Part shown: piece by piece, positions 53,001 through 62,657 of the stretch
Numbering within the stretch: position 1 is the stretch's first letter
Layout: every line of letters starts with the position of its first letter
Origin: Mesaphorura yosii
Lineage: Eukaryota > Arthropoda > Collembola > Poduromorpha > Tullbergiidae
Reading direction: 5' to 3'
Length of the DNA stretch: 64,000 nt
Assembly: GCA_009869945.1 (NCBI GenBank)
Contig: WIXG01000050.1
Coordinates: 1 to 64,000, forward strand
Notes under the pieces: generated by a model
The model's database searches: none
What the model was told of the DNA's origin: nothing
Seen by the model: only the letters and a program-made list of their open reading frames with translations
Program-made: the position numbers and the translations under genes

Positions 53001-53788
53001 TCAATTTATTTGCCGGAGTGGCATATGTATTATATACTTTTGCTTTCGGCAGATGCTGGATGGACGACAGTCATTGGAACCACATTTTATCCGTGCCTGT
53101 GTTTATTTGTCTTTTCCTGAGTCTTGCGTTCCTAATTAATATTGTGCGAGTACTCGTCCGGAAACTGAAGGATAATCAGAGGAATTTCACAAATGTATGT
53201 CGCAGAAACTCATCAATTGGTGCTATCACCGATAGCCACTTGTCGCTGAGGAAAGTAAGCCCGACTCCCACGGTGTATATTTGTTACTTTACCCACGGCT
53301 CTCTGCGAAATTGTGTCATGAATCTAATTTGTAGGCCGTCAGAGCGACTCTCATCTTGATTCCACTACTGGGTCTCCATTACCTGTTGATTCCATTTCGT
53401 CCGGACCGTGGAACGAAAGAAGAAGCTATTTATGAAGTTGTTGCGGCTGCAACAGCATCATTACAAGTAAGCGAGTCTCAGACCTGTCACACTGAACTTC
53501 ATTTGTGGCATTTAATTACAGTTTCTTAATTACTACTCCCATTCTTCCCAGGGTTTCTGTGTTGCCCTCCTATTTTGCTTCTGTAACTCAGAAGTTGTCA
53601 CAGCTTGTCGTCGCAATGTTTGCCAATCAATCTCGTCCTGTTGCGGAGGCAATAAACCAAATTCTGAGCATGATTTGGAAAATAATCACTCGCATCCGCC
53701 AGGCACTTCGTGTGCTCCAACGAGTATGTCGGTAAAATCACACACTGTTTCCATTCTTGCAAACATAACAGCTAAATTGTGCATATAG
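44012..53788 (+). CDS. Class B GPCR, calcitonin/DH31 receptor-like
   Basis: Secretin-family receptor for a calcitonin/DH31-type peptide, expected to couple to Gs at the plasma membrane. Exons join in phase: 44012-44288 (first ATG in the run 44060), 48398-48523, 51890-51996, 52064-52155, 52263-52389, 52544-52767, 53053-53254, 53335-53466, 53552-53788; 491 residues from 44060. The hormone-binding domain shows all six cysteines: [62 protein letters not shown] and HTWSNYTTC, very close to vertebrate calcitonin receptors. Seven helices follow, with [12 protein letters not shown] (TM5) and the TM7 motif [15 protein letters not shown]. Frame is open to 44012, directly after a CAG acceptor, and no signal peptide is seen, so an upstream exon probably supplies it. 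The tail is His/Ser-rich and ends at 53788 or is spliced further. AATAAA lies at 54296-54301. Confidence 0.93.
45080..45290 (+). repeat. Diverged direct repeat, copy 1 (receptor intron 1)
   Basis: Contains GAGTTCATTTTACG, a TTTACACAT/CAGAAT block, and a GAAACGGCATCA..GAAA..TGACTGCA block in the same order as in 48868-49080, with indels between. Copies are clearly related but diverged. Confidence 0.55.
45417..45844 (-). pseudogene. Possible dead 2-oxoglutarate oxygenase fragment
   Basis: Minus-strand frame 45844-45644 reads [20 protein letters not shown] then [19 protein letters not shown], which loosely recalls the helix before the active-site domain of isopenicillin-N-synthase-like Fe(II)/2-oxoglutarate oxygenases. 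The following sequence has scattered possible family pieces ([16 protein letters not shown]) in shifting frames. No His-x-Asp metal motif is readable. Resemblance is weak, and it may be chance. Confidence 0.2.
48868..49080 (+). repeat. Diverged direct repeat, copy 2 (receptor intron 2)
   Basis: Related to 45080-45290 (see there). It ends exactly where the mariner-type element begins, so the transposon inserted at or beside this repeat. Confidence 0.55.
49081..50319 (+). mobile_element. Tc1/mariner-superfamily DNA transposon, decayed
   Basis: About 1.24 kb inside receptor intron 2 (48524-51889). Ends are TA then CAGGGT...TTTATTTTGCCA on the left and the matching inverted TGGCAAAATAAATACCCTA then TA on the right, an imperfect terminal repeat with a TA target duplication. 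The transposase starts at ATG 49224 with two helix-turn-helix regions (second: [19 protein letters not shown]), then has the catalytic first Asp in [15 protein letters not shown] (about 49675-49700), second in [10 protein letters not shown] (about 49945-49975) and third in [13 protein letters not shown] (about 50063-50100). The last two Asp are about 38-41 residues apart. Frame changes and stops (for example TGA at 49564 and near 49810) show it is inactive. IS630/mariner-like; the precise clade is uncertain. Confidence 0.9.
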
Positions 53789-54295
53789 AATATTATCCTA
53801 TGTCACCATGAGCCACCTTTTAACAACATACATTTTACGTTGCTTTACTGCAAAGTTTCATGGTCTCGCAGTCTGTTCCTATGAGGTTTGGTTTTTATAA
53901 TTGATTGATTGCATCGGTTTGGTTTATGTCTCATTTACTTTACGCTTTTAGTAGCATTGCCCGTCAACTTTTAACAGCTTACTATTACTAACCATGACCT
54001 TCATTTATCACTAGGTGATCGTCTCCAGAAGAATTAGCGACCTTGTCGTGGAAGAAGAGATATAAACTGAATTCGTTTGCAGCAGAGCAATCTATCCAAC
54101 TAACAGCTTACTAATTCAGAGGTGATTTTTGACTATAACTGCTATCACTGGTGCATGAGAATTTAAAGCTTGCTTACTAGGATTTCAAACTAGGCAGAAC
54201 GTTGCTTAATATTTAACCCTTCTATTAACCATCTTAGAGATTAGTGGAAGACTTTCAGAATTGTGCGCTGTTATGCTGTGACTCATCGTGACGCG

Positions 54296-54301
54296 AATAA
54301 A
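54296..54301 (+). terminator. Possible poly(A) signal of the class B receptor
   Basis: AATAAA about 510 bp after the receptor stop codon. Confidence 0.4.
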
Positions 54302-54590
54302 ATGTCTATTTTTACCAATGCAATGTTTAATAGCAGTGTGAGCGTTCGTTTGCTGATTCGATGTTTAATTGAGTCGAAACAAGTGGGAAAAATCACTACG
54401 CTTAATTGATTCTTAAATTAAACCTGACGAGATTAATTTATTAAAATCTATGTATGATTATAGAGGTAGTGAAACATTTGATATTAAATGTGAAATAGTT
54501 TGCAATTCGATAAGTAAATTCTTGTAAGCTGAGTGCTAATTAAATATGAACAAAAAAATGTCAAGTACGAGATCAGAAATGATTGCATAG

Positions 54591-55735
54591 CTACACTGAG
54601 CTCTTCATCGTGTACCCAAGGACTAATCCGTCCAGCAACCCGTACAGCGACGCCACAAATACCTGCGCCGAGTCCCGGATTCGATGGGCACTGTTGGCAA
54701 CAAGAATGATTGGAAAAGAGTTCAGTAGAACAATGCGGATTCTTGCGAACGAGAAGAGGTGGATCGTGTATGATCCCGTCTTGGCCTATAAGAACAGATT
54801 TTTAAATTCATCGTTGCACTGTGCTAACAACCTAATTAATTGCGCACTTACCTTCTCATTATACCTCAACCAAAAAACAAGAGTACAAACTGAGATGGAG
54901 ACCATACATTAGCCAGATGCAAAAGTAAGTTGGAGATGCTTCTGTTTCATGTGCCTCACTCTCCACTCCTTCGATGTCAACATCTGTGATGACTGGCTGT
55001 TCACGCTGGAATCCATACACCTTCTGGCAGGTGAATGTGGCCCAGAAGGTTATCAGTCCAGCTTGGTACATGCGCAAGAGTGTCTACTCAACAGGACTGA
55101 CGGTTGAATTATGCATAAATAATTTTCAGTAAAGAAAGAAATTGGCTGAGGCTGAACTGAACCTCAATTGTGGTTTTATGCAGAAACCATGTTCGATGAC
55201 TGAGCAATGGGTATCTCGCAAGAAGGGAGAATATGCTTCCGATAAATCTGTAATGAAAAAATTGCGTGTGTCAGAATATTCTCAAGATTTGTAACTGGAG
55301 ATTTCCACAATCTTACATTAATGCAAATGAATTCACAAGTGGACTGACGCTTCCATCAAGATCATCCAAATACTTCTGCTGGTTCGAACTGTTCTAACAA
55401 AATCGCAAGTAACCGCATAGAGCATGTCCTGGACAATGCAGAAAAAAGTATCAAATGTGTCAGTAAGTGCGCTTACATATGAAGGAGACCAGAAAAGTGA
55501 AGAAACTCGTGTAGAGCTGAACGTACAAAATGTTGACGTAATATTTCCTCTGAGTGGCCTGACTGCTAAAGTAGTCCTCAAATGTGGGAGTCGACGTGAG
55601 ACATTTCGATTTCGGAGGACTCTTGGGGTCATCTCGAGTCGTGAGACGTGGATTCCCGTCGTAATCAGAGCTCATGGACGCAGTTACACCTGAGACTGGG
55701 ACCAAGAATTGCTGATCTTGCATCTCTTCTGCCAT
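54591..55735 (-). CDS. Polytopic membrane protein, unidentified
   Basis: Exons on the minus strand: 55735-55477, then about 55393 (or 55388)-55317, 55247-55163, 55083-54960, 54889-54852, 54785-54591, with introns of about 65-85 bp. From the second exon on all phases agree. The first exon encodes an acidic/Pro-Ser cytoplasmic-type N-terminus (MAEEMQDQQFLVPV) and a first helix (ILYVQLYTSFFTFLVSFI), but its donor (phase 1) does not join the second exon in frame, so that junction is unresolved. Further helices are SPLVNSFALIFIGSIFSLL, MYQAGLITFWATFTCQKVY, ICTLVFWLRY, IRIVLLNSFPIILVAN and QVFVASLYGLLDGLVLGY. The last resembles the final helix of some seven-helix receptors, but I cannot name a family. 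Short introns and consistent phases argue for a real gene. Minus-strand AATAAA lies at 54437-54442. Confidence 0.7.
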
Positions 55736-56154
55736 GCTGTTAATTATTCTCCACTGTTAGCTATTTCCTGATTAAAGTAGTGAATACAAAAACCATAAAA
55801 TGGTGTGTCCGTTCTAAAGTTGATGGAAGACACTGACGCTGGGATAAGACTGAAACTAAATACACAGGTCTTACGACGGTTCAGTGCTCTCGTCAGGACT
55901 AAATTGGGCTGAGTAGGGTAGAGTACGAATATTGTGTCAGTGCATTCGTATCACATCAATTTTGGCGGGCATAAATGTCTCCTTTATCCTTTTAAGCGAA
56001 GACTTCTCATCCGTCCATAAATGTCAACGCAAAAAGCAGCCACAAATGCAATGCAACCCGCGCGCGTGTGGGCGATCTGCCATACAAGCCGGAAAACTGT
56101 TTGACCTCTCACAACAGAAAAGACCATAAACATGCCCCGTGCCCCGTAGAATGC

Positions 56155-56162
56155 GGCTCACC
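56155..56162. repeat. Target-site duplication, left (GGCTCACC)
   Basis: Eight bases directly before the left end of the P-like element, identical to 57331-57338. Confidence 0.8.
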
Positions 56163-57330
56163 CACAGAATTACTAAGAACTTTGCTTGCGAGTTCCGTTG
56201 TTCGATGTACCGTAGTGAAATTTCAATGAATCCTGAAAGGTAATATCCATTAGTACTCCACTCAGTACTTACATTCGTGTGCACACACAGAATTAATCAC
56301 TAAGAAATTATTGGTTAGTAATTAAGTGTGTGCACATGTAAAATCTTACCAGGACTAGTAACAAGATACTGCGTCCACTTCTGGAAAGTCCGTGGATGAG
56401 GAAGCGAGTATTGGAGAGTTGACCGAAGATAATTGTAAGATCGAGGTGAAAAGTTATGCAACTGATAGGCGAAGTCCGGGGTCCATTGATTGTAGCCTGA
56501 TCCCTGCGGGTGGCCACGTTCTTGATCTGCTGAAGAAGGATGTCCAGACTATTTGTCTCGATGTTGGGTTTCTTTCGAGCAACTGATGACTCGGACACAC
56601 ATTTCCGTTTCAGTTCTTGTCGTTTCTTGAACTGTCGCAGGACACGCAGCTCATTCAGTGCAACTTTGTGGACTTCCATCAGCTCCTTGTAGTCAGCCTC
56701 CAGTTTGTTCACTTAGGCTCTTAGTCGTCGTCGTCTTATTTGATCGTCGGGGTCCGTGGCTTCACTTTTCATTAAGCAGGCACAGTGTCCTGGCAGAGGA
56801 ATCTTTTTACACTCTGATCCAGCTCCACTAAAGCAGCACACCTTAAAATGACAGACAGACGTAGCAGGCTTTTGAAAAGTCGAACGTATTTCCATTTTCT
56901 TGCCGGACGAAAGCTTCACACACTTTGTGCTCATCGTCACCAACAGGAATCCTAAGAAAGGCAATTGGTTAGCTATCTGATTGGTAGGGTTTAAATGGGC
57001 TCGTGTTGCAAGAACTTACTTGTGAAATGACACCTTTTTCGAGTTGTCCTCTGTTGTGCAGGAGTTAATGATGCACCACTTTCGTCCCATGGTCGATATT
57101 TTAATTTGCCTGAGTCTATTGGGAATTAATCAGGGAAAGACTCGTTAAAATGATATTTGGCAACAAAAGTGGATTCACAATTTCAAACCGATCCCGTTCG
57201 TTTTTTAACTGCGAAAACCCTTGTAACCAGCGACAGTGATGAATTTGCCGCTTGGATCAAACAATCACCCCTTAGCCTAATCACAAAGTTTTTTGCGAAA
57301 AGATGCCTCTGATTCTTAGTAATTCTGTGG
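56163..57330 (-). mobile_element. P-element-like (THAP) DNA transposon, short derivative
   Basis: 1,168 bp bounded by inverted ends, CACAGAATTACTAAGAA at left and its complement at right (one extra base at the right end), flanked by an exact 8-bp duplication GGCTCACC. P-superfamily elements make 8-bp, GC-rich duplications. Read on the minus strand, 57090-57020 encodes a THAP zinc-finger start (MGRKWCIINSC...KKVSFHK) with a GTAAGT donor; 56951-56350 continues with THAP-like sequence, a coiled-coil segment (EADYKELMEVHKVALNELR) and the start of a P-transposase/THAP9-like domain (YNQWTPDFAYQLHNFSPRSY, YSLPHPRTFQKWTQYL), then a GTAAGA donor. The frame is broken inside the THAP region and again before the coiled coil, and the catalytic core is absent. 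It is a truncated, non-autonomous copy; full P-like elements are several kb. Confidence 0.88.
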
Positions 57331-57338
57331 GGCTCACC
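57331..57338. repeat. Target-site duplication, right (GGCTCACC)
   Basis: Eight bases directly after the right end of the P-like element, identical to 56155-56162. Confidence 0.8.
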
Positions 57339-58339
57339 ACTACACATTCACTCTGCATGTGAGAACCTCTGCGATTTGGCCAAAGTAAAAGTAAAGTACT
57401 GAAATATTATTGCAAAATTCTCTGTCAAGCCAATACGTAACAGACAATTATTGATACTGCCGTGTGACTTTAATCATGTAATTCTTCTCTAAAGCGGATA
57501 TTGATTCACACGCGCAGAATTTCAATGATTATACGTCACAATTGACTGAGACCCACAGAACAAACGCTTCAAAAACGCAGGCCGACCGGTCGAATGCAGT
57601 CATTCCGGCGTTCCAGACTTAGATCGATCCCGATCCAGACTATTGCGTAGGAATTTCGAGTCTCACCATCAGAATTCATGAATTATAAATTTTCCAAGAA
57701 TCTGGCAATTGCCAAAAGCCACAAATATGTTTTTGATAACCTAGGAACACATGCCCTTGCGTCACAATGAAAAGAGGGCAACGTCGTGAAATCGAGCTCA
57801 CATGTTGGTGACAATCACAACCGAACTGCCATTAAGCCAGAACGAATTCAACTGCTGTGCTAAATGAAGTCATTGTTGATATAGTTCTATAAAATTAGTC
57901 ATTCCATTGCCATTGTGAGTCAAACATATTTTTCCATTCCGAATTCAATAAACTCATTTTCATTATTCATAATCCACTCCTACAGTCACAATGGCAAGGA
58001 GTGTTTGTCATCCAAGCGATGCCGACACCAAGAGTCTGCGAATTCAACATAAGCATACAATTAAAATATGGCTATTGAATATCCAGAATATTCGACTCGG
58101 CGCGTGTATCTCTGCAGAAATCGCAATGGTTTGACTTTGCTCCCTTGACTTACAGTACAAAGCTACGAACCTCCAACGAATTCACAAATTCTGCATTAGA
58201 ATCGAATTGCGTACTTCGCAGCCTGCTGGTCTTAACATTTGGAGTTTCCAACTCTTTCAGCTTTTAGTTGCACTTCAGCACTTGGCACGAGAAGATCAGT
58301 TTCGACCCCGACTCAGTCGACACGCAATTAAAGTACAAA
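57339..58339. other. Intergenic region before the crystallin-like gene
   Basis: No gene seen. It must hold the promoter of the gene starting at 58340. Confidence 0.5.
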
Positions 58340-59824
58340 ATGGCTACGGCCTCTTCAATTTCTTTCCATCTCAAAATTTTGCTGTGCGCATGCTTAATTT
58401 ATTCAAGCTCCGTAAATTCACTGAGGCAAGAAATTTTCCTATTCGAGAACCCACAAAACGAGTCCAACATTAATTATTCCGCCCCGTACCTGAACGCCAC
58501 GGAGAACATCCAAAATGTGAGCGCAGCTCTTGTGTCCTGGAATGCCAGAGTAATGCCTAATGGGAAGCCCAATAGAACGACTGGTGCTTGTACCAATGGA
58601 ACGTAAGTTTACTTATTGTCGTCATTGTTAAGTAGCTTGAGAGAGATGAGTTGAGACAAATTCAAGTAAGGATAAAACAGTATAGTCTCAACAAGACACC
58701 TGTGTAGCTCAGTTGGTAGAGCGTTCGTCCGGATAACGATATGCCCAGGGTTCGGTACCGGACATAGGTGTGTAATTATTGCACTTTATTTCTATGTTAC
58801 TATCTCACTCAAAAGGATTCACATGTACACCCACCCGACAGTAGCCATCAACTAAATTCACGAAAAAGGGTTAAAGCTCACAATATAAATGATAGATGGA
58901 TGGTGTACTCTGAACCAAACTACAATGGAATCTCCCTCCTCACTGAAATGAACACTCCGACTAAGCCACAATGCGTGAACATGAGCGGAACTCCAATCCA
59001 ATCCATTCGCCATGCTGGGCACTCAGACATGGACATGCCCGCACTCAGTTTATACGATAAGGAGTCGATGGCCAAGGGTCGCGAGCTGTACTTTGAAGGC
59101 TACAGCTTGGTTCTGCCTTCAGTTATGTCATTCGGGTCGTATGGGTTTACTGGAATCCTGAACTGGACCCTCAGCCCCGAAGTTATTACAGACGGAAACA
59201 ATAATAAGTGCCTGGAGCTGCCCGAGCACAATGAGACGCAGTTGGCTGCTACCAACGGCAACATTCTCACGTACAAAGAAAATGTTGACCTGAAAGTACA
59301 AGAAATTCGGGCAGGGTGTGGTGGCATGGGACAGTCGGTGCGCCCTGCTTATGATATCACGCGTTTCATATGTAAGCTCTAACCCTTTCCGGTCACAAAA
59401 AGGCATCCATAAATCATGCTTTGGTTTTTGTGATTTTGCAATCCTAGCGGCCGGGAATACAACCGCCAAGCCAATGCCCAAACCGGAGATGGGAATGAAT
59501 GCGAATAGCTCAGGCATAAAACTCTCTCTTCGCATCAATAACCAAAATGGCACTGTGTTCCTCATCGGTACAAAACTTCGACTCATTGAGCCTCTCCTTC
59601 TCCGTAATTACACATTTACGGGCCCCGCACAAAATTGGACTATTTATTCCGACATTTATGCCACCATGGAAAAGGGATGCTTGGTTTACGGAAGTGCCGC
59701 CGCTGAAGAAATTACCATTGGAGCAATCAAGATGGGGTGCACCAAAGTCGCGTCGTCGGCTTCCATTTTTCAATTTACTGGAACTATGCTTTTTGCACTG
59801 TTCGCTTACGCATTGTTAAAGTAA
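58340..59824 (+). CDS. Secreted, GPI-type beta/gamma-crystallin-like protein
   Basis: Three exons join in phase: 58340-58602, 58896-59371, 59448-59824, giving 371 residues. The N-terminus is a signal peptide (FHLKILLCACLIYSSSVNS). Exon 2 begins with TWMVYSEPNYNGISLL, a Greek-key motif of the beta/gamma-crystallin type (aromatic...NYxG), and ALSLYDKESMAKGRELYFEG may be the next. Numerous N-x-S/T sites (e.g. NES, NYS, NAT, NVS, NRT, NGT, NMS, NWT, NET) suggest heavy N-glycosylation. A second, less obvious repeat ends GCLVYGSAAAEEITIGAIKMGC. The C-terminus is Ser-rich then hydrophobic (SIFQFTGTMLFALFAYALL) and stops at Lys, as for a GPI anchor. The fold assignment rests on one clear motif; membrane anchoring is inferred. 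AATAAA lies at 59877-59882. Confidence 0.8.
58698..58770 (+). tRNA. tRNA-like sequence, probably degenerate
   Basis: The acceptor arms ACCTGTG and CATAGGT pair over 7 bp, and two flanking bases pair as well. The D arm (TAGCTCAGTTGGTAGAGC) is perfect and contains a good A box. The anticodon stem TCGT/ACGA pairs around loop CCGGATA, which would give anticodon GGA (Ser), but position 33 is C rather than U and there is no long variable arm. The B box reads GGTTCGGTACC and the T stem needs a two-base bulge. It lies in intron 1 of the crystallin-like gene, same strand. It is more likely a tRNA pseudogene or tRNA-derived repeat than a working tRNA. Confidence 0.45.
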
Positions 59825-60280
59825 ATTCCGTTTGTATTACATGAGATTGTGTGATGAATAATTATTATTGAGCTTAAATAAAGGTTTCATCATTGTTGTT
59901 GTGTTTGGATTGATGACTTGAAATTCAAATCCACCTTGTCTTCAGTTTACTGCTGTACGAAATTGCTGATACTGGTGATACTGCTGGTATTACATTCATA
60001 CTTTTGATTCATTCATACTTACAGTTTGCTGTGTTGCACCCGGTACCACTTAAATTTCAGTTATCTGTACAGCTGTTTCAATTTTGTCTTGTTAAAGTCG
60101 ACACAATTCAGTCAGTCAACTGCAATTGCTCACAGTCACAATGTGGAATCAAATCTCATAATTTTTCTATGTTGTCCACAGCCGTAGACTTATTTGAGTT
60201 TCCACATACTTATAGCCTACATTTACAAGTTCGGCTTGTTGGGATTACCGCGAGAAAATTGTGAAAAGCGGAGTGATACC
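59825..60280. other. Intergenic region before the EcKL gene
   Basis: Apart from the AATAAA at 59877-59882 I see no feature. The open frame that runs into the EcKL gene from 60194 lacks an ATG before 60281. Confidence 0.5.
59877..59882 (+). terminator. Poly(A) signal of the crystallin-like gene
   Basis: AATAAA about 50 bp after the stop codon. Confidence 0.6.
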
Positions 60281-61588
60281 ATGACCTCGCAAGACCTAAC
60301 TACATTAATTAAAAGTCCAGCAAATGTCGAAGATTTGACACCCCAGTGGTTCCAAACAATACTGAAGCTCAGCGACGTGACCTCAACCTTCACACTGGAC
60401 GACCACGAGAAGTACAAGTTTGAAATCACCTCGAACGCTGGCGAAGGCTCGGGGTTCGTGTGTAATCTCATCCGTGTCAAAGTTTTGCGAAGACAAAGCA
60501 ATCCTAGTACGTACGCCAAATATCGGCAAATTATCGTGAAATTGTTACATCACGTGGAGGTCTACCGTGACTTGGCACTTCGAGAACAATTTGACATTAC
60601 AGAAATCAACTTCTATCAACACATCGCGCCGGCTTTGACAAAGCTGGTGCCACTACTCGGCTCTTATCTGTGTGAACACGTGTACTCAAACGTGACCGAA
60701 AATGCCGTAGAAAACCCTGCAGGTCATCGTACATCAGTCCTCGTGCTGGAGGACATGAAGCCACTGGGTTACAGAATTTTGGGCTTCATTGAAGAATTCA
60801 CCATCAAACAAGTTGAATCGGGCGTCCATTTTCTGGCAAGTTTGCACTCAGCCTGTAAACGCTTGGAAGCCGTCAAAGCCAAAAAGATACCGGAAATATT
60901 TGGACGTGACCTCTTTCTTAATTTGGACCTCAGTGGTGTTGAATTTGCAAGCAAGTGGAGAGAAGTTGTTCCAGCCGGCTTTCCACGGTTTGACAAGTTT
61001 ATCCGAAGCTACGAGCCTACAACTTCAAAAGGAGCGGACGTTCGGACGCAAGTTATTGCAGCACACGGTCTGAATCCTAAACATGTCACCGTTTCGAGTA
61101 TGGACGCGCTAGCCAAGATCATCAACGCCGGGAAGATTCATGCAAGTCTGACTCATTTGGACTTGTGGCGATGCAATATTTTAGTGAAGCCTGAGCAGGA
61201 GAACGACGACAGCGGTTTGGGCGTCGGCACAGATTTACTGTTAATCAAGATTATCGATTGGCAGACAGTCTTCTATTTGGACCCCACATACGACCTTTCA
61301 ACCTGCCTACTGTCTACATTGCCACTTGAAATGCTCACACGTTCAATTGTTGACGGTCTTGCTCAGAAGTATTACAAACTTCTGACACATGCGACTGAAG
61401 AACGAAGCCTCGAAGAATTCATGCATTCATTTTCAACGTATGCAATGGCCTTCGCACTACTTTGGTTTATGAATAGCTACGACAGCAATCCGGAACTGCC
61501 AGACTACCATCCGAGATTCTGGAAAGTCACACAGCTATTGTACCTGGAATACGGCATTCATTCATTTGTGAATGGGCTGCTGATATGA
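60281..61588 (+). CDS. Ecdysteroid-kinase-like (EcKL/CHK) protein
   Basis: Cytosolic small-molecule kinase of the EcKinase/CHK family, related to aminoglycoside and choline kinases; members phosphorylate ecdysteroids or are thought to detoxify plant and diet compounds. Single exon, 435 residues from ATG 60281 (good context GATACCATG); the frame is open upstream but has no ATG. Motifs: glycine loop GEGSG (54-58), IIVKLLH with the ATP-binding Lys (K87), EINFY (108-112), hinge VLVLEDMKPLGY (153-164), Brenner motif THLDLWRCNI (291-300; H292, D294, N299) and IIDWQ with the metal-binding Asp (D326). Length is normal for the family (about 400-430). The substrate cannot be told. The lack of introns is common in this family. 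Confidence 0.95.
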   Translation: MTSQDLTTLIKSPANVEDLTPQWFQTILKLSDVTSTFTLDDHEKYKFEITSNAGEGSGFVCNLIRVKVLRRQSNPSTYAKYRQIIVKLLHHVEVYRDLALREQFDITEINFYQHIAPALTKLVPLLGSYLCEHVYSNVTENAVENPAGHRTSVLVLEDMKPLGYRILGFIEEFTIKQVESGVHFLASLHSACKRLEAVKAKKIPEIFGRDLFLNLDLSGVEFASKWREVVPAGFPRFDKFIRSYEPTTSKGADVRTQVIAAHGLNPKHVTVSSMDALAKIINAGKIHASLTHLDLWRCNILVKPEQENDDSGLGVGTDLLLIKIIDWQTVFYLDPTYDLSTCLLSTLPLEMLTRSIVDGLAQKYYKLLTHATEERSLEEFMHSFSTYAMAFALLWFMNSYDSNPELPDYHPRFWKVTQLLYLEYGIHSFVNGLLI

Positions 61589-62657
61589 CGAGATGAATAT
61601 TCACAGCCGGAAATTATTAGTCATTACAAAATTAGCATTACAACACTAATTAAACGTATTTTGCCTACTCTGCCACTACGCAATGGCAAGGGTAAAGGTT
61701 GTATGCCTATTAGATTAGACAACTATAAGCAAACTCTAATCCAATTTAACATGCATGAGAATCATTAAATACATTTATCACATGTATTGTGCTTGCAATC
61801 TGTCTTATTTTGCAGGAAATTGTGACTTTTCTGATCCTGAACCCAATATAAAGAGGCTTCCATTCCGACAGTACTCTTTGGTATCCTGAATGCACGAATT
61901 CTGCAGCAGAGGATACTGTGTCCTTATATAACTAACTACAATCAGATAAAAGCCTGTACCACATTATAATGCTTAAATGCTAAAATTGTGAATGTACTAG
62001 CGACCACAACTCGCTGTTGACGACCTTCGCATTCAGCAGAGATGCAGCTTAGCTTAGCTTTTTGGGATAATCTCACATTGCATTCCATGCCTCATCGACT
62101 CATTAACATTGTATCATCATCACTGCAGGCTATAAACACTAAAACATGTTTAAGAAGCTGTCCATGAACAGACCGATGATGTAATTACTGTAATATTTCT
62201 GTATTCTTGTCCTGTATAAGAAATACGTTGAGAAGCTGGAGGAGACAAAAGGATGTGAGTATTATGGTTAAGTTGTATGCAATGCATGCCTTGATTTTAG
62301 CTTTTGGTTGCGCATCATCAAGTCAGTGCGGCCGTAATAAGGAAAGTTGAAATCCAGTTGTGAATGTGAACCGGACGACAACGGAGAAGAAGGAATACTG
62401 GACGGTGGAGTGACGATTTAACAACGAAGTTGGCCTAATTTCCCTGTGGCGAAGGATTTCAACCCGTCCGAAGTCCTTAGCGCCTCAAATCGTTAAAGGT
62501 AAGAAAGTTTAATGAGCTTAGACACCTTTGATGTGGCGTTGCCTTGAAAAGGGTTCGTGTTCGTCCTCATGAATCATACACATTTACCATGAATCATTCT
62601 TTATTTGCAGAACGCTGACCTAATTTTGCTATTTTATTTGCGCATGCGGCCGCAACA
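61589..62657. other. Intergenic region before the TMEM272-like gene
   Basis: No coding gene seen. An acceptor TTATTTGCAG ends at about 62611 and a donor AAAG|GTAAGA lies near 62500, which suggests a 5' UTR exon for the next gene. Confidence 0.45.

Noticed and set aside
56713-57090. A working host THAP-domain transcription factor gene
   Set aside because: The zinc-finger frame is broken, P-transposase sequence follows, and the unit is enclosed by inverted ends and a target duplication, so it is a transposon copy.
60194-60280. N-terminal extension of the EcKL protein
   Set aside because: The upstream start is TTG; the first ATG (60281) has good context and matches the usual N-terminus and length of the family.
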